Made by a program: the position numbers and the translations under genes
The notes under the pieces: generated by a model
The model's input: the letters and a program-made list of their open reading frames with translations, nothing else
Told to the model about the DNA's origin: nothing
The model's database searches: none
Origin: Falsibacillus pallidus
Lineage (GTDB): Bacteria; Bacillota; Bacilli; Bacillales; DSM-25281
Reading direction: 5' to 3'
Length of the DNA: 64,000 nucleotides
Assembly (NCBI RefSeq): GCF_003350505.1
Contig: NZ_QQAY01000001.1
Coordinates: 62,001 to 126,000, forward strand
In this document: piece after piece, positions 18,401 through 29,573 of the stretch
How positions within the stretch are numbered: position 1 is the first letter of the stretch
Layout: every line of letters starts with the position of its first letter

Positions 18401-19797
18401 TGATGCGGATTGGCAAAGCGCTCGAACTTGTCCACTATTTCACCATTATGGATTTTTACAGCCGCAAGCTCGATGATTGTATTGTATACAGCCGAAAGAC
18501 CTGTTGTTTCCACGTCGAATACCACATAAGTATCCTCTTCCAGGAGGCGCTTCGCTTCGTTATACACAATCGGCACGCCATCATCAATCAAGTTTGCTTC
18601 AAGGCCATACAATACTTTAATGTCATTTTTTTTGCTTGCATTGAAGGCTTCGGGAAAAGATTGGACACCTACATGATCTGTGATGGCGATGGCTTTGTGC
18701 CCCCATTTTTTTGCTTGGCTTACTAAATCGGCAACTGAAGAAATGGCATCCATTTGGCTCATCGGTGTATGAAGGTGAAGCTCGACACGCTTTTCATCTT
18801 CAGGAGCGGTGTCTTTTCTGGTAATCGGTCTAATTTCATTGACATCATTCGCAATCATCACGAGGTCGCGGACAAACGTATCATTTTGTATGCTCCCGCG
18901 CACCCTTGCCCACATTCCTTTTTTCACGCGGTTGAACATAGCTGCATCCTCTTTATCTCGTGAGAACATTTTAACGAGCATTGAACTTGTGTAATCGGTA
19001 ATTTTAAATGTGAGGAGTGTTCTGCCGCTGCGAAGCTCTTTTGTCTCAGCATCGAAAATATAGCCTTCGATGGCGATTCTGCGCTCTTCATCATGAATGT
19101 CAATAAGATTTCTGAAATCCGAGTCCTCTTTTATCATCAAGCCGATTTGGAGAGGTCCTGAATCCTGGGCAGCGTTATCTTTTTCAGAATCACGCTTTTG
19201 CATGTCAATGACAGCCTGTTTAGCGCGTTCTTCGTCTTCTTTCTTCTTTTGTTCCAAAAATTGCTGATACTCTTCCGTTGGTCCTTCTGCTTTTATTTCC
19301 GCATCTAAAACAAGCTTGGGAAAACCGAAGTTTTGATAAATCGAAGAAATCCATTCTCCATATTTCCTTTTCAGCGTTATTCCTTCAAGTTCATTTCCCG
19401 CTTTAATAATGATTTTATTGCCTTTCACCATTGGTTTTTGGCTATTTAATAGAGCTAAAAGCGGTGGTGATATCCCATCGATTTCTTTTATGCAGCTTTG
19501 CCAATAATCCAAGATCAGCTCTTCTGAAATGATTGGCTCCTCTGTTTCAATCGTAAAAGATACAGAAGCAATATGGGAAAAAGTCCTCTCGAGCTGCTGA
19601 GAAAAAAGAGAGAAAAGTTCACATGGAATGATTGATTTAAAACGGAAAGAAAAGTTCCATTTTTTTGCGGATCTGTCAGCTGTCAGCTTCGCAATTTCCG
19701 CCCCTTCGAAATGAGGCATATATTTATCATCCGTCAATTTTAATTGATCCAATAATAATCGAAAGCGTTCGCGCTTTTCGGATGGATTTCCATTCAT
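15478..19797 (-). CDS. polC: DNA polymerase III alpha subunit, PolC type
   Basis: Replicative polymerase of Gram-positive bacteria, 1439 residues. Order: N-terminal domains, OB fold (about 230-320), PHP domain beginning near 340 ([10 protein letters not shown]), inserted DEDDh 3'-5' exonuclease (VFDVETTG near 422), rest of the PHP, a zinc-binding CSKCK...CPNCG near 940, and the palm with PDIDLNFS near 970, then tail ending in NQLSLF. The ATG at 19797 follows GGGGGCGAG. It is flanked by the proS terminator and by the rimP promoter region, so it appears to be a single-gene unit. Confidence 0.98.
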   Translation of the reverse strand: MNGNPSEKRERFRLLLDQLKLTDDKYMPHFEGAEIAKLTADRSAKKWNFSFRFKSIIPCELFSLFSQQLERTFSHIASVSFTIETEEPIISEELILDYWQSCIKEIDGISPPLLALLNSQKPMVKGNKIIIKAGNELEGITLKRKYGEWISSIYQNFGFPKLVLDAEIKAEGPTEEYQQFLEQKKKEDEERAKQAVIDMQKRDSEKDNAAQDSGPLQIGLMIKEDSDFRNLIDIHDEERRIAIEGYIFDAETKELRSGRTLLTFKITDYTSSMLVKMFSRDKEDAAMFNRVKKGMWARVRGSIQNDTFVRDLVMIANDVNEIRPITRKDTAPEDEKRVELHLHTPMSQMDAISSVADLVSQAKKWGHKAIAITDHVGVQSFPEAFNASKKNDIKVLYGLEANLIDDGVPIVYNEAKRLLEEDTYVVFDVETTGLSAVYNTIIELAAVKIHNGEIVDKFERFANPHHKLSATTINLTGITDDLVENAPDPEVVVEEFHQWAGDSILVAHNASFDMGFLNVVYKKIGIGKAVNPVIDTLELARFLYPEFKNHRLNTLAKKFDVELTQHHRAIYDAEATGYILIKLLKDASEKGIEYHEQFNDYMGKGDAYKRARPSHCTLLAQSEEGLKNLFKLVSISHLNYFFRVPRIPRSLLQKHRDGILIGSGCDKGEVFEGMMQKAPEEVKEIASFYDYLEVMPKDIYTPLIEMELIQDERALEEIIGNIVKLGDELNIPVVATGNVHYLNPNDKIYRKILVNSQGGANPLNRHELPDVHFRTTNEMLDAFAFLGKDKAKEIVVENSNKIADMIDSIKVIKDDLFTPKIEGADEEMRSMSYGMARRIYGEDLPEIVEARLEKELKSIIGHGFAVIYLISHKLVKKSLDDGYLVGSRGSVGSSFVATMTEITEVNPLPPHYVCSKCKHSEFFNDGSVGSGFDLPDKQCPNCGATYKKDGHDIPFETFLGFKGDKVPDIDLNFSGEYQPHAHNYTKVLFGEDNVYRAGTIGTVADKTAFGYVKGYSQDNNLTLRGAEIERLAQGCTGVKRTTGQHPGGIIVVPDYMDIFDFSPIQYPADDSKSGWKTTHFDFHSIHDNLLKLDILGHDDPTMIRMLQDLSGIDPKTIPTDDPEVMKIFSGTESLGVTQEQIMCKTGTLGIPEFGTRFVRQMLEDTKPTTFSELVQISGLSHGTDVWLGNAQELIHNSICTLSEVIGCRDDIMVYLIYQGLDPAFAFKIMESVRKGKGLSEEMEAEMRDKEVPEWYIDSCKKIKYMFPKAHAAAYVLMAVRIAYFKVHLPLLYYAAYFTVRAEDFDVDAMVKGSQSIKAKIDEINAKGLDMSTKEKNLLTVLELSLEMCERGFKFQRVDLYKSSADEFIIEGDTLIPPFNAIPGLGTNAAMNIVNSRKDGEFLSKEDLQQRGKVSKTIMEYLDNHGCLGSMPEQNQLSLF

Positions 19798-19836
19798 TTA
19801 ATCTCGCCCCCATCCTCGTTTCTTCTATTTGTTTAT

Positions 19837-19866
19837 TTTATCATGTTCCGATATGTTGTTGTGCAA
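19837..19866 (-). promoter_or_regulatory. Candidate polC promoter
   Basis: TTGCAC, 18 bases, GATAAA on the minus strand between the proS terminator and polC, with about 40 bases to the start codon. The -10 is only a moderate match. Confidence 0.45.
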
Positions 19867-19901
19867 TTAGAATCATTTTCTAAAGAAAGAAATCCAAGCA
19901 T

Positions 19902-19931
19902 AAAAAAGCGCCTTTTTTATAGGCGCTTTTT
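19902..19931 (-). terminator. Intrinsic terminator after proS
   Basis: AAAAGCGCC and GGCGCTTTT form a 9-bp stem followed by TTTTTAT on the minus strand, about 12 bases after the proS stop. Confidence 0.9.
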
Positions 19932-19942
19932 ATCAAATATTT

Positions 19943-21655
<1,713 letters not shown>

Positions 21656-21675
21656 TTATTTAAACTGTTCCTCAG

Positions 21676-22938
21676 TTATTGCAAAAAGAATCGTTGGATG
21701 TCATTCCATGTGACAATCAGCATCAATACCATCAGTAAGGCAAAGCCAATGAAATGGACAATCCCTTCCTTGTGGCGGTCAATTGGTTTACCGCGAAGAG
21801 CTTCAGCAGCAAAGAACATAAGTCTTCCCCCATCCAGTGCAGGAATTGGAAGGAGATTCATAATTCCAAGGTTTATGCTTAAGATGGCTCCCCATTTCAT
21901 TAAATAGAAAATTCCTGATTTAGCTACTGTTTCCGTTGAAACATAGATGCCTACAGGGCCAGATAATGCATTAATCGAAAATTGGCCAGTGACCAGTTTT
22001 CCAAGCATGTGGAAAATCTCAACCGTCCATCCATATGTTTCTTTCGCGCCGTATGTTATGGATTTCAATGGGGATTTCTCAATCGGACTCATGACGCCGA
22101 TCAAACCAATTTTTTTACCTTCTGCGTCTGTCGCCTTCGGTGTTACGGGAATATCCAAGGTTTTCTGATTGCGTTCAACAGTGAACATTACTTCAGTCCC
22201 CGGATGTTTCCTGACCACATCAACAACATCAGACCAGCTGTTAATCTCAGACCCTTCAATACTAAGTACTTCATCTCCTGCTTTCAGGCCAGCTTTTTGA
22301 GCTGCACCATCAGGAGAAATTTCACCTAATACAGGGTCATTCACCGGAATCCCCTGCATAAGTGCGATTAAAACAAAAACGACAAATGCAAGGATGAAGT
22401 TCATCATAGGGCCTGCAAAAATAGCCATCGCCCTCTGACCAAGCGTTTTAGATGCAAACTGGCGGTCCCAGGGGGCAATCTGCGTCTCCACTTTGTCCTC
22501 GACCATTACCGCCTTGCGTGACAATTTATAAGTTTTTAACACTTCATCATCGTCGTCTTCGAATCCTCTAATGATTAATTCCTTTTCCAAGTCGGCATAT
22601 TCCACTTCGACGACCAATAAGTCTGCATATTTATCCCGGTTATTCAAAATGATTTTTTCAATCAATCCCTCTTCATTTTGAATAAGACCTACACGATGTC
22701 CTGGCTTCAGTTCAACCATTTCAGGGTCTTCACCAGCCATCCTCACAAAGCCTCCAATAGGCAAAAGGCGGATTGTGTAAATGGTTTCGCCTCGTTTTGC
22801 AGAAAACACTTTTGGTCCAAATCCAATTGCAAATTCACGGCAGAGAATCCCCGCCCTTTTCGCAAATACAAAGTGTCCAAGTTCATGGAAAAAGACTAAT
22901 GCACCAAAAATGACGATAAAGGCTAATACTGTTTCCAA
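21676..22938 (-). CDS. rasP: Intramembrane zinc metalloprotease RasP
   Basis: Site-2 protease that cleaves anti-sigma factors such as RsiW and remnant signal peptides inside the membrane. The active site HELGH is at residues 18-22 in the first membrane helix and the partner motif LPIPALDGG is near residue 370; a PDZ domain lies about 195-265 and further helices at both ends. I place the start at TTG 22938, 8 bases after AGGTGG; a GTG 12 bases earlier lies within that site. This gives 420 residues. Confidence 0.94.
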   Translation of the reverse strand: METVLAFIVIFGALVFFHELGHFVFAKRAGILCREFAIGFGPKVFSAKRGETIYTIRLLPIGGFVRMAGEDPEMVELKPGHRVGLIQNEEGLIEKIILNNRDKYADLLVVEVEYADLEKELIIRGFEDDDDEVLKTYKLSRKAVMVEDKVETQIAPWDRQFASKTLGQRAMAIFAGPMMNFILAFVVFVLIALMQGIPVNDPVLGEISPDGAAQKAGLKAGDEVLSIEGSEINSWSDVVDVVRKHPGTEVMFTVERNQKTLDIPVTPKATDAEGKKIGLIGVMSPIEKSPLKSITYGAKETYGWTVEIFHMLGKLVTGQFSINALSGPVGIYVSTETVAKSGIFYLMKWGAILSINLGIMNLLPIPALDGGRLMFFAAEALRGKPIDRHKEGIVHFIGFALLMVLMLIVTWNDIQRFFLQ

Positions 22939-22953
22939 TAATAAAACCACCTT

Positions 22954-23022
22954 TTAATAAAGTGACTCATCGAACATCCAATCATGATAAATCTGATTTT
23001 GTTCCTCCAAGTCCAATTGCAT
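22954..23022 (-). CDS. Possible 22-residue ORF between dxr and rasP
   Basis: An acidic 22-codon reading frame (starts MQLDLEEQN, ends DESLY) whose stop TAA abuts the rasP ribosome binding site. No strong ribosome binding site precedes it. I do not recognise it; it may be a coupling leader peptide or chance. Confidence 0.2.
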   Translation of the reverse strand: MQLDLEEQNQIYHDWMFDESLY

Positions 23023-23065
23023 AGATGGGTATCTTTCATCTTGTATTAATTACGTATGGCAAGGT

Positions 23066-24214
23066 TTAAGATAGAAGTTCATGAATATAACTTCTAGTCT
23101 CTTTGTCAACTTCACGGATTGTCTCTAAATCAGGCTGATCGATTTTTTGATGCCTGTTTAGAGCTCTCTCAATGTACTCTTCTATTTCTAAGAAGCTGAT
23201 CTTTCCTTTTAGAAAAGCTTCTACAGCCTCTTCATTTGCAGCATTTAAAACAGTTGGAGTGGTACCGCCAACAATTCCAGCCTGGTAGGCGAGTTTCAAG
23301 CAATAGAATCGATCCATGTCCATTTTTTCAAAGTGCAGCTTTCCAATTTCAGCAAGATTCAATCTGCTGGCACCCGGAAACGGCAATCGATCCGGATAGG
23401 TCAGAGCATATTGGATCGGTACACGCATATCTGGTGTCCCCAGTTGAGCAATGATGCTGCTGTCATGAAATTCTACCATAGAATGTATGATGCTCTCGCG
23501 ATGCAGAAGGACATCTATACGATCATACGGCATTTGGAAAAGCCAGTGGGCTTCAATCACTTCAAGGCCTTTATTCATCATGGTAGCTGAATCAATCGTG
23601 ATCTTTGCTCCCATTGACCAATTAGGATGATTGAGCGCATCTTTGACTGTAACGCCTTGTAATTCATCCCTGGTACGGTCACGGAAACTCCCGCCTGAAG
23701 CAGTCAGAATCAATTTTTCGATATTCTTTTCCTTTTCGCCTTGAAGAGCTTGGAATATTGCTGAATGTTCACTGTCAACCGGCAGGAGCAGCACTCCATT
23801 TTCTTTCGCTGCTTCCATAACCAGGTGTCCCGCAGTGACCAATGTTTCTTTATTAGCGATAGCAATGATTTTCTTTTCTTTGATGGCCTGCAATGTTGGG
23901 AATAACCCTACACTTCCCAATACTGCATTAACTAATATATCGGATTTGTGATAAACCGCTGTTTCTACCAATCCTTCTTCACCGTGGTAAAAAGAAGTGG
24001 AAGAACTGAATTCGCTCTTTAGTGCGAAACAATCATCTTTATCACTTACAGAGACCAGCTCGGGTTTGAACTCATCAATGATTTTTCTGGTTAATTCCAT
24101 ATTTTTGCCGGCACTGAATGCGGCAAGTCTATATTCTTCAGGATTTCTGCGGATCACATCAAGGGTTTGTGTTCCAATGGATCCCGTTGCGCCTAGAAGA
24201 CTTATGTATTTCAT
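23066..24214 (-). CDS. dxr: 1-deoxy-D-xylulose 5-phosphate reductoisomerase
   Basis: Second step of the MEP isoprenoid pathway, making MEP from DXP with NADPH. The N-terminal dinucleotide motif is [13 protein letters not shown] (residues 8-20), the metal and substrate block includes [11 protein letters not shown] near residue 146, and TASGGSFRD follows. The ATG at 24214 stands 8 bases after GGGGGAG; a GTG three codons earlier belongs to the binding site. The product is 382 residues. Neighbours uppS and cdsA use the isoprenoid and lipid products. Confidence 0.97.
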   Translation of the reverse strand: MKYISLLGATGSIGTQTLDVIRRNPEEYRLAAFSAGKNMELTRKIIDEFKPELVSVSDKDDCFALKSEFSSSTSFYHGEEGLVETAVYHKSDILVNAVLGSVGLFPTLQAIKEKKIIAIANKETLVTAGHLVMEAAKENGVLLLPVDSEHSAIFQALQGEKEKNIEKLILTASGGSFRDRTRDELQGVTVKDALNHPNWSMGAKITIDSATMMNKGLEVIEAHWLFQMPYDRIDVLLHRESIIHSMVEFHDSSIIAQLGTPDMRVPIQYALTYPDRLPFPGASRLNLAEIGKLHFEKMDMDRFYCLKLAYQAGIVGGTTPTVLNAANEEAVEAFLKGKISFLEIEEYIERALNRHQKIDQPDLETIREVDKETRSYIHELLS

Positions 24215-24253
24215 ATCTATCACTCCCCCGATGTCCTTGTCTTTATATTTAAG

Positions 24254-25048
24254 CTAGATTAAATGAATAAAATGCAGGATTGGAAGTACAACCAGCAGAC
24301 TATCGAATCTGTCGAGTATTCCGCCATGTCCAGGAAGTATGCTGCCTGAGTCTTTTACATCAAAATGCCTTTTAAGCGCTGATTCAACAAGGTCGCCAAT
24401 TTGTCCAAAAATAGAAAGGACAACCCCGGCAATTAGTAATTTCATCAACCCTGCAGGTATATCCGAAATCAATGCAAACAGCAAAGCCACTACCAGTGCA
24501 CAAACCACTCCCCCTACAAAGCCTTCAACGGTTTTATTCGGGCTGATTTCTGGCCACAGCTTTCTTTTCCCCATCGCTTTACCAATAAAATAGGCTCCAG
24601 AATCTGTTGCCCAAATGATGAATAAAGCATAGAACAAATAGGTCAATCCACTGTCCGCACTTCGCGTTTCATTCATGTAGAAGAATCCTATTCCTACATA
24701 TAGAACGGATAGAATCGAATAGGATGCATCCTCAAACGTAAATCTATTCTTTGACGCCACAGTAAAGGTCAGCATCAATAAGATCCCGATCATCATAAAT
24801 TCGATTTTGGTATAGTGAAATTGTTGAATTATATTATTATATTGGCTCGGGACTAAAAAAATCCATAAAAGGACAATGGAAATGAAGCCCGGTATAGAAA
24901 AAATCGATTGCTTTTTCATCCTTAAAGCTTCATAAAGCCCAATCGTCGCCAGTAAATAGGTCAGAAGCAAAAAAGGCATGCCTCCGTAAAAAATAATAGG
25001 GAGAACAATCGCGATCCCTATAACTGCTGTAATTATCCTTTGCTTCAT
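24254..25048 (-). CDS. cdsA: Phosphatidate cytidylyltransferase
   Basis: Makes CDP-diacylglycerol from phosphatidic acid and CTP, the entry to all membrane phospholipids. The 264-residue protein has about eight hydrophobic helices and the C-terminal signature ALKRHFDVKDSG...PGHGGILDRFDS. Its ATG lies 3 bases after the uppS stop, so they are coupled. Confidence 0.96.
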   Translation of the reverse strand: MKQRIITAVIGIAIVLPIIFYGGMPFLLLTYLLATIGLYEALRMKKQSIFSIPGFISIVLLWIFLVPSQYNNIIQQFHYTKIEFMMIGILLMLTFTVASKNRFTFEDASYSILSVLYVGIGFFYMNETRSADSGLTYLFYALFIIWATDSGAYFIGKAMGKRKLWPEISPNKTVEGFVGGVVCALVVALLFALISDIPAGLMKLLIAGVVLSIFGQIGDLVESALKRHFDVKDSGSILPGHGGILDRFDSLLVVLPILHFIHLI

Positions 25049-25051
25049 ACA

Positions 25052-25843
25052 CTATGACTCCTCACTATTAATGCCACCGTATCTTCTGGAGCGTTTCTGG
25101 AATACTTCAACCGCCTGAATCAGATGTTCTTCATCAAAATCAGGCCAGAGTACATCCGTAAACCAAAATTCCGAGTAAGCCAGCTGCCACAGCATAAAAT
25201 TACTTAATCGTATTTCACCGCTGGTTCTTATCAACAAGTCAGGATCCTCTAATTCGGAGGTCATTAAATATTGTGCAAAACTAGTTTCATTAATATCATT
25301 AGGATCCATTATACCACTTTTTACATCTATTAAGACATCGCGCACCGCCTCAATGATTTCAGCCCTGCTGCCATAGTTCAAAGCAAAGTTCAATACGAGG
25401 CCAGTATTATGCTTCGTGGCCTCCATCGCTTTTTCAATAGCTGCACGTGTATGTTTGGGCAAATGTTCCTTATGACCCACCATCGTTACCCTTACGTTTT
25501 CTTCAATCAATTCAGGAAGGAAAGTGCCTAGGAATTCTTCTGGCAGTTTCATTAAGAATTCTACTTCCAGTTTAGGCCTTTTCCAATTCTCTGTAGAGAA
25601 TGCATAAAGCGTCAGTGCCCCAACCCCTAAATGATTGGCTAACCTTGTAATTTTCCTAACGACCTTCATTCCTTCGTGGTGCCCTGCTACACGAGGAAGG
25701 GAACGTTTTTTTGCCCATCTCCCGTTTCCATCCATGATGATGGCAATATGCTTAGGCATCTTTTGTCTTTTTACAGACTCTATTCGTACTTCAAGATTTT
25801 CATTCGTTTTCCCGTTCTTCCATAACTTCTTTATATTCAACAT
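25052..25843 (-). CDS. uppS: Undecaprenyl diphosphate synthase
   Basis: Cis-prenyltransferase that makes the C55 lipid carrier for peptidoglycan. The catalytic aspartate lies in IIMDGNGRWAKKR near residue 38, followed by AGHHEGMK, and the C-terminal RTSGEIRLSNFMLWQ and WPDF motifs are complete. The ATG at 25843 (MLNIKK) has GGGGGA 7 bases upstream. The product is 263 residues. First gene of the transcript through proS. Confidence 0.97.
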   Translation of the reverse strand: MLNIKKLWKNGKTNENLEVRIESVKRQKMPKHIAIIMDGNGRWAKKRSLPRVAGHHEGMKVVRKITRLANHLGVGALTLYAFSTENWKRPKLEVEFLMKLPEEFLGTFLPELIEENVRVTMVGHKEHLPKHTRAAIEKAMEATKHNTGLVLNFALNYGSRAEIIEAVRDVLIDVKSGIMDPNDINETSFAQYLMTSELEDPDLLIRTSGEIRLSNFMLWQLAYSEFWFTDVLWPDFDEEHLIQAVEVFQKRSRRYGGINSEES

Positions 25844-25903
25844 GAACAAGTCCCCCACTTGATTGAACTTATTGGCATTTAGATTGTATTATCAGCAACT
25901 TCT

Positions 25904-25909
25904 ATCATA
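25904..25909 (-). promoter_or_regulatory. Possible extended -10 for uppS
   Basis: TGG-TATGAT on the minus strand, about 60 bases before the uppS start, downstream of a large hairpin that may end the frr transcript. No clear -35 at the normal distance. Confidence 0.3.
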
Positions 25910-26002
25910 CCAAAAATATAAAAAGATATCTTGTTTATCCACAAATATGTATAAAAAATAAGCTTCAATAACAGTGAAGGGTACATCTTAAAGGTACCAG
26001 AT

Positions 26003-26082
26003 CCAAAAATAAATGCCGGGCTTCCATCCCATTTTCCCCATAAATCATCATTGATAATGGGTATGGAAGGATGCCAGGCATT
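26003..26082 (-). terminator. Long imperfect hairpin between frr and uppS
   Basis: Minus-strand arms beginning AATGCC-T-GGC and ending GCC-C-GGCATT pair again through TTCCAT/ATGGAA, with a 4-base bulge and a large loop, followed by TATTTTT. It lies about 45 bases after the frr stop. It may act as a terminator; the U tract is short. Confidence 0.5.
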
Positions 26083-26124
26083 CATGAGCAAGCCGTATTT
26101 CATTTAAGTAATATGGCTGTTATG

Positions 26125-26682
26125 TCAAACTTCAAGAATTTCTTTCTCTTTTTCTTTCGCTACTTGATCGACTTTTACAATATGGTTGTCGGTTAATTTT
26201 TGAACGTCATCAGAGTACCCGCGTAAGTCATCCTCAGTCAATTCGCCGTTCTTCTCTAGTTTTTTTAGATCATCATTAATATCGCGCCGGATATTACGGA
26301 TGGCAACTTTTGCTTCTTCAGCTTCTTTCTTCACGAGCTTCACTAGTTCTTTACGTCGCTCTTCTGTCAAAGCAGGAATGGCAATACGGATGATTGAACC
26401 ATCATTGCTTGGCGTGATGCCTAAATCAGACTTCAAAATCGCTTTTTCGATTTCGCCAAGTACAGATTTATCATAAGGCTGGATAACCAATAGACGAGCT
26501 TCAGGTACAGAAACAGATGCCAGCTGATTTACCGGTGTCGGTGCACCATAATAATCCACTACGATTTTATCCAGTAATGATGCATTTGCACGGCCGGCAC
26601 GGATTGAAGCCAACTCACGAGAAAACGCACTTACAGCTTTGGTCATTTTATCTTTTGCAGTATCCATTACTTGTTTTGTCAT
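26125..26682 (-). CDS. frr: Ribosome recycling factor
   Basis: Splits post-termination ribosomes together with EF-G. The 185 residues have the conserved [11 protein letters not shown] block near residue 28 and the C-terminal helix ending in KEKEILEV. Its ATG overlaps the pyrH stop by one base (TAATG) with GGGGGAA upstream, so translation is coupled. Confidence 0.97.
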   Translation of the reverse strand: MTKQVMDTAKDKMTKAVSAFSRELASIRAGRANASLLDKIVVDYYGAPTPVNQLASVSVPEARLLVIQPYDKSVLGEIEKAILKSDLGITPSNDGSIIRIAIPALTEERRKELVKLVKKEAEEAKVAIRNIRRDINDDLKKLEKNGELTEDDLRGYSDDVQKLTDNHIVKVDQVAKEKEKEILEV

Positions 26683-27407
26683 TATGCTTTCCCCCTAACA
26701 ATTGTTCCGATTGTTTCACCTAAGACTACGCGCTTGATGTTTCCTTTTTCCATGACGGAGAAAACAATAAGCGGGATATCGTTATCCATGCAAAGCGATG
26801 AAGCAGTAGAATCCATGACCTGCAATCCTTCTTTGATAACATCCAAATAGGATAATTCATCGTACTTGACAGCATTTTCATCCAGCTTAGGATCTGCAGT
26901 ATAAACACCATCGACATTGTTTTTAGCCATGAGGATCACTTCTGCATCAATTTCTGCTGCTCGAAGCGCTGCAGTTGTATCTGTAGAGAAATAAGGGTTC
27001 CCTGTTCCTGCAGCGAAAATAACTACGCGTTTTTTCTCAAGATGCCTCATTGCTCTGCGTCGGATATACGGTTCAGCTACCTGCCGCATATCGATTGATG
27101 TTTGTACACGTGAATCGATTCCTATATTTTCGAGGCTATCCTGCAATGCCAATGAATTCATGACAGTTGCAAGCATTCCCATATAATCAGCAGATGCTCT
27201 GTCCATTCCCATTTCGCTGCCGATCTTCCCGCGCCAGATATTCCCTCCGCCAACTACAACAGCAACTTCTATGCCCAGTTCAGCGACTTCCTTTACCTGC
27301 TCAGCGATTGATTTGATGACAGATGGGTTGATTCCAAAGCCCTGATCTCCTGCTAATGCTTCTCCACTTAATTTCAATACGACTCGTTTATACTTCGGAA
27401 TGCTCAT
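26682..27407 (-). CDS. pyrH: UMP kinase
   Basis: Hexameric bacterial UMP kinase of the amino-acid-kinase fold, making UDP for nucleotides and cell wall. KLSGEALAG near residue 12, [10 protein letters not shown] near 55 and the DGVYTADPK block are intact. The ATG at 27407 (MSIPKYK) follows GGAGG by 6 bases; upstream in-frame codons are not needed. The product is 241 residues. A 297-base gap with a repeat separates it from tsf. Confidence 0.97.
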   Translation of the reverse strand: MSIPKYKRVVLKLSGEALAGDQGFGINPSVIKSIAEQVKEVAELGIEVAVVVGGGNIWRGKIGSEMGMDRASADYMGMLATVMNSLALQDSLENIGIDSRVQTSIDMRQVAEPYIRRRAMRHLEKKRVVIFAAGTGNPYFSTDTTAALRAAEIDAEVILMAKNNVDGVYTADPKLDENAVKYDELSYLDVIKEGLQVMDSTASSLCMDNDIPLIVFSVMEKGNIKRVVLGETIGTIVRGKA

Positions 27408-27445
27408 GTGAACCTCCATTATGTAAAGTTCTATTTTCTTCTTAT

Positions 27446-27475
27446 TTTTTACCATGTTTTTACCCGTTAAGGCAA
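27446..27475 (-). promoter_or_regulatory. Candidate promoter of pyrH-frr
   Basis: TTGCCT, 18 bases, TAAAAA with an extended TGG before the -10, on the minus strand, about 40 bases before the pyrH start and just after the repeat tract. Confidence 0.45.
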
Positions 27476-27547
27476 GCCTGGGCTTCGGTTTTCTTTTTCC
27501 AATTTCGGTTTTCTTTTTTGTCCAGCTTCGCTTTTCTTTGTCCAGCT

Positions 27548-27638
27548 TCAGCGCGCTTACGATAAGTCAACATCGAATCGCTTCGCTCTTCGTGTTTCCT
27601 TTATCTCGCAGCACTTCAGTCCAACCTCGGCGCCTCTG
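27548..27638 (-). repeat. Intergenic repeat module B, copy 2
   Basis: Inverted relative to the copy at 5035-5127 and matching it through GAGGCGCCGAGGTTGGACTG, GCTGCGAGATAAAGGAA and TGACTTATCGTAAG. It lies in the pyrH-tsf gap. Short GAAGCTGGACAAA-like units follow toward pyrH (27480-27547), which look like degenerate ends of the same element. Confidence 0.83.
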
Positions 27639-27660
27639 AACAGCCGGCTTCGCTTTTCTT

Positions 27661-27693
27661 ATAAAATAGGGAACACTATGTGCTCCCTATTTT
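27661..27693 (-). terminator. Intrinsic terminator after tsf
   Basis: AAAATAGGGA and TCCCTATTTT form a 10-bp stem with a 10-base loop, followed on the minus strand by ATAAG; the T run is within the stem end. It begins about 12 bases after the tsf stop. Confidence 0.7.
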
Positions 27694-27704
27694 GGTTTTT
27701 GCTA

Positions 27705-28589
27705 TTATTTTTTGTTAACTTGGCTCATTACTTCTTCAGCAAAGTTATCTTGGCGCTTCTCGATTCCTTCACCAACTTCATAGCGTACAAGCTCAACGAT
27801 TGTTGCGCCTTTTGCAGCTACTACTTTACCTACTTTTTGATCTGGATCTTTTACGAACGGCTGATCAACGATGCAGATATCTTCGAAGAACTTGCTTAGG
27901 CGTCCTTCAACCATTTTTGCAACGATGTTTTCCGGCTTTCCTTCGTTAAGAGCTTGTTGTGTTAATACTTCGCGCTCACGATCAACTTCTTCTTGGGAAA
28001 CTTGATCACGGGAGATGTATTTAGGGTTCAAAGCTGCAGCATGCATTGCAACATCTTTTGCAAGTCCAGCGTCAGTTGTTCCATCAAGGACAGTCAACAC
28101 ACCAATGCGTCCGCCCATGTGCAGGTACTCACCGAATGCAGCGTTGTCGCCTTTAGTCTTGATTTCAAAACGGCGAAGAGAAAGTTTTTCTCCGATTTTT
28201 GCAATTGATTCGTTGATGAAAGCTTCAACAGTTTTTCCGTTTTCCATAGTTTGAGCATTTGCTTCTTCAACAGAAGCTGGCTTGTTGCTCAATAGGTGAG
28301 CAGCCAATTCTTTAACCAGGTTTTGGAATCCTTCGTTTTTCGCAACGAAGTCTGTTTCAGAGTTCACTTCAAGGATTACTGCTTCATTGCCTGCGCTTTG
28401 AATGAAAGTAGTACCTTCAGCAGCAATGCGGTCAGCTTTTTTCGCAGCTTTCGCAATACCTTTTTCACGTAGGAAATCAATTGCTTTGTCCATATCGCCA
28501 TTTGTTTCAGTCAACGCTTTTTTACAATCCATCATGCCGGCGCCAGTTTTTTCACGAAGTTCTTTTACCATTTGAGCTGTAATTGCCAT
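27705..28589 (-). CDS. tsf: Elongation factor Ts
   Basis: Nucleotide exchange factor for EF-Tu, 294 residues. The N-terminal [15 protein letters not shown] motif and the two coiled dimerisation-domain repeats are as in Bacillus. The ATG at 28589 has GGAGG 11 bases upstream, a rather long spacing. It follows rpsB, but a strong hairpin with a T run stands between them and will reduce its transcription. Confidence 0.97.
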   Translation of the reverse strand: MAITAQMVKELREKTGAGMMDCKKALTETNGDMDKAIDFLREKGIAKAAKKADRIAAEGTTFIQSAGNEAVILEVNSETDFVAKNEGFQNLVKELAAHLLSNKPASVEEANAQTMENGKTVEAFINESIAKIGEKLSLRRFEIKTKGDNAAFGEYLHMGGRIGVLTVLDGTTDAGLAKDVAMHAAALNPKYISRDQVSQEEVDREREVLTQQALNEGKPENIVAKMVEGRLSKFFEDICIVDQPFVKDPDQKVGKVVAAKGATIVELVRYEVGEGIEKRQDNFAEEVMSQVNKK

Positions 28590-28663
28590 AATGAATAATT
28601 CCTCCTTAGTCTATGTAGCCATATATATTCTTAGCGGCTTGAGCAGCCAAAATTCCAACCTTT

Positions 28664-28703
28664 AAAAAAAGGTGATAAGGGTGCTTCCCACTTATCACCT
28701 TTC
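28664..28703 (-). terminator. Strong terminator-like hairpin between rpsB and tsf
   Basis: AAAGGTGATAAG and CTTATCACCTTT make a 12-bp stem closed by a short loop, followed by a run of T on the minus strand, 11 bases after the rpsB stop. As tsf has no visible promoter, partial readthrough probably sets the S2 to EF-Ts ratio. Confidence 0.88.
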
Positions 28704-28713
28704 AGTTCAAGGA

Positions 28714-29421
28714 TTACTCAGCAGCTACAGCTGCTTCTTCACCTTGCTTAGTTTCAAGGATAGCATCCGCCATTTTACCAGTTAACAATTTAACTGCACG
28801 GATTGCATCATCGTTTGCAGGGATAACATAATCGATTTCATCCGGATCACAGTTAGTATCAACAATACCTACGATTGGGATGTTCAATTTGCGAGCTTCT
28901 GCAACAGCGATGCGCTCTTTGCGAGGATCGATGATGAATAGAGCGTCAGGAAGACCATTCATGTCTTTGATTCCGCCTAGGAATTTTACAAGACGTTCTT
29001 GTTCTTTTTTAAGCTGAACAACTTCTTTCTTAGGGAGTACTTCAAAAGTACCGTCTTCAGCCATTTTTTCGATATTTTTCAAACGTGTAATACGTTTTTG
29101 GATTGTTTCGAAGTTTGTTAGTGTACCACCCAACCAGCGTTGGTTGACAAAGTACATTCCAGAACGTTCTGCTTCTTCTTTAACAGACTCTTGAGCTTGC
29201 TTTTTAGTTCCGACGAAAAGGATTTTTCCGCCGTTTCCAGCTACTTCTCTTACAAAGTTATAAGCTTCTTCAACTTTGCGGACTGTTTTTTGAAGATCGA
29301 TGATGTAGATGCCGTTTCTTTCAGTGAAGATATATTTCTTCATTTTTGGGTTCCAACGGCGAGTTTGGTGACCGAAATGTACACCAGCCTCAAGTAATTG
29401 TTTCATAGAAATTACTGACAT
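28714..29421 (-). CDS. rpsB: Small ribosomal subunit protein uS2
   Basis: Ribosomal protein S2, 235 residues, with [15 protein letters not shown] near residue 13 and the [15 protein letters not shown] block near 180. The ATG follows AGGAGG by 8 bases. It has its own promoter directly after swrB and a leader of about 110 bases. Confidence 0.97.
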   Translation of the reverse strand: MSVISMKQLLEAGVHFGHQTRRWNPKMKKYIFTERNGIYIIDLQKTVRKVEEAYNFVREVAGNGGKILFVGTKKQAQESVKEEAERSGMYFVNQRWLGGTLTNFETIQKRITRLKNIEKMAEDGTFEVLPKKEVVQLKKEQERLVKFLGGIKDMNGLPDALFIIDPRKERIAVAEARKLNIPIVGIVDTNCDPDEIDYVIPANDDAIRAVKLLTGKMADAILETKQGEEAAVAAE

Positions 29422-29534
29422 GTGTGTTTCCTCCTAAATGGTTTTTATTTATCCTCCGCTTCAATCATCTTTAAACAGAAACTATTTTGCATAGCACCAT
29501 CTGCTTTCATCCTGAAGCGTGTGTATTCACACCA
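29422..29534 (-). promoter_or_regulatory. rpsB leader with a long-range closing helix
   Basis: The expected leader has CGCTTCA (minus strand 29519-29513) pairing perfectly with TGAAGCG (29463-29457), enclosing about 50 bases, and ends just before the ribosome binding site. It has the form of a ribosomal-protein autoregulatory leader, but I cannot confirm a known family. Confidence 0.4.
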
Positions 29535-29540
29535 TGAATT

Positions 29541-29569
29541 AATATAGCACATTGAAAGAAGCCAATCAA
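29541..29569 (-). promoter_or_regulatory. Vegetative promoter of rpsB
   Basis: TTGATT, 17 bases, TGC-TATATT (extended -10) on the minus strand. The -35 begins 4 bases after the swrB stop, with no terminator between motility operon and rpsB. Confidence 0.7.
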
Positions 29570-29573
29570 GCTA

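Noticed and set aside
25879-26103. Minus-strand frame of 74 codons between frr and uppS
   Set aside because: It consists of the large hairpin and A+T-rich promoter region, has no good ribosome binding site and no recognisable family.
27356-27639. Plus-strand frames in the pyrH-tsf gap
   Set aside because: They run through module B and T-rich degenerate repeats and give low-complexity phenylalanine-rich peptides.
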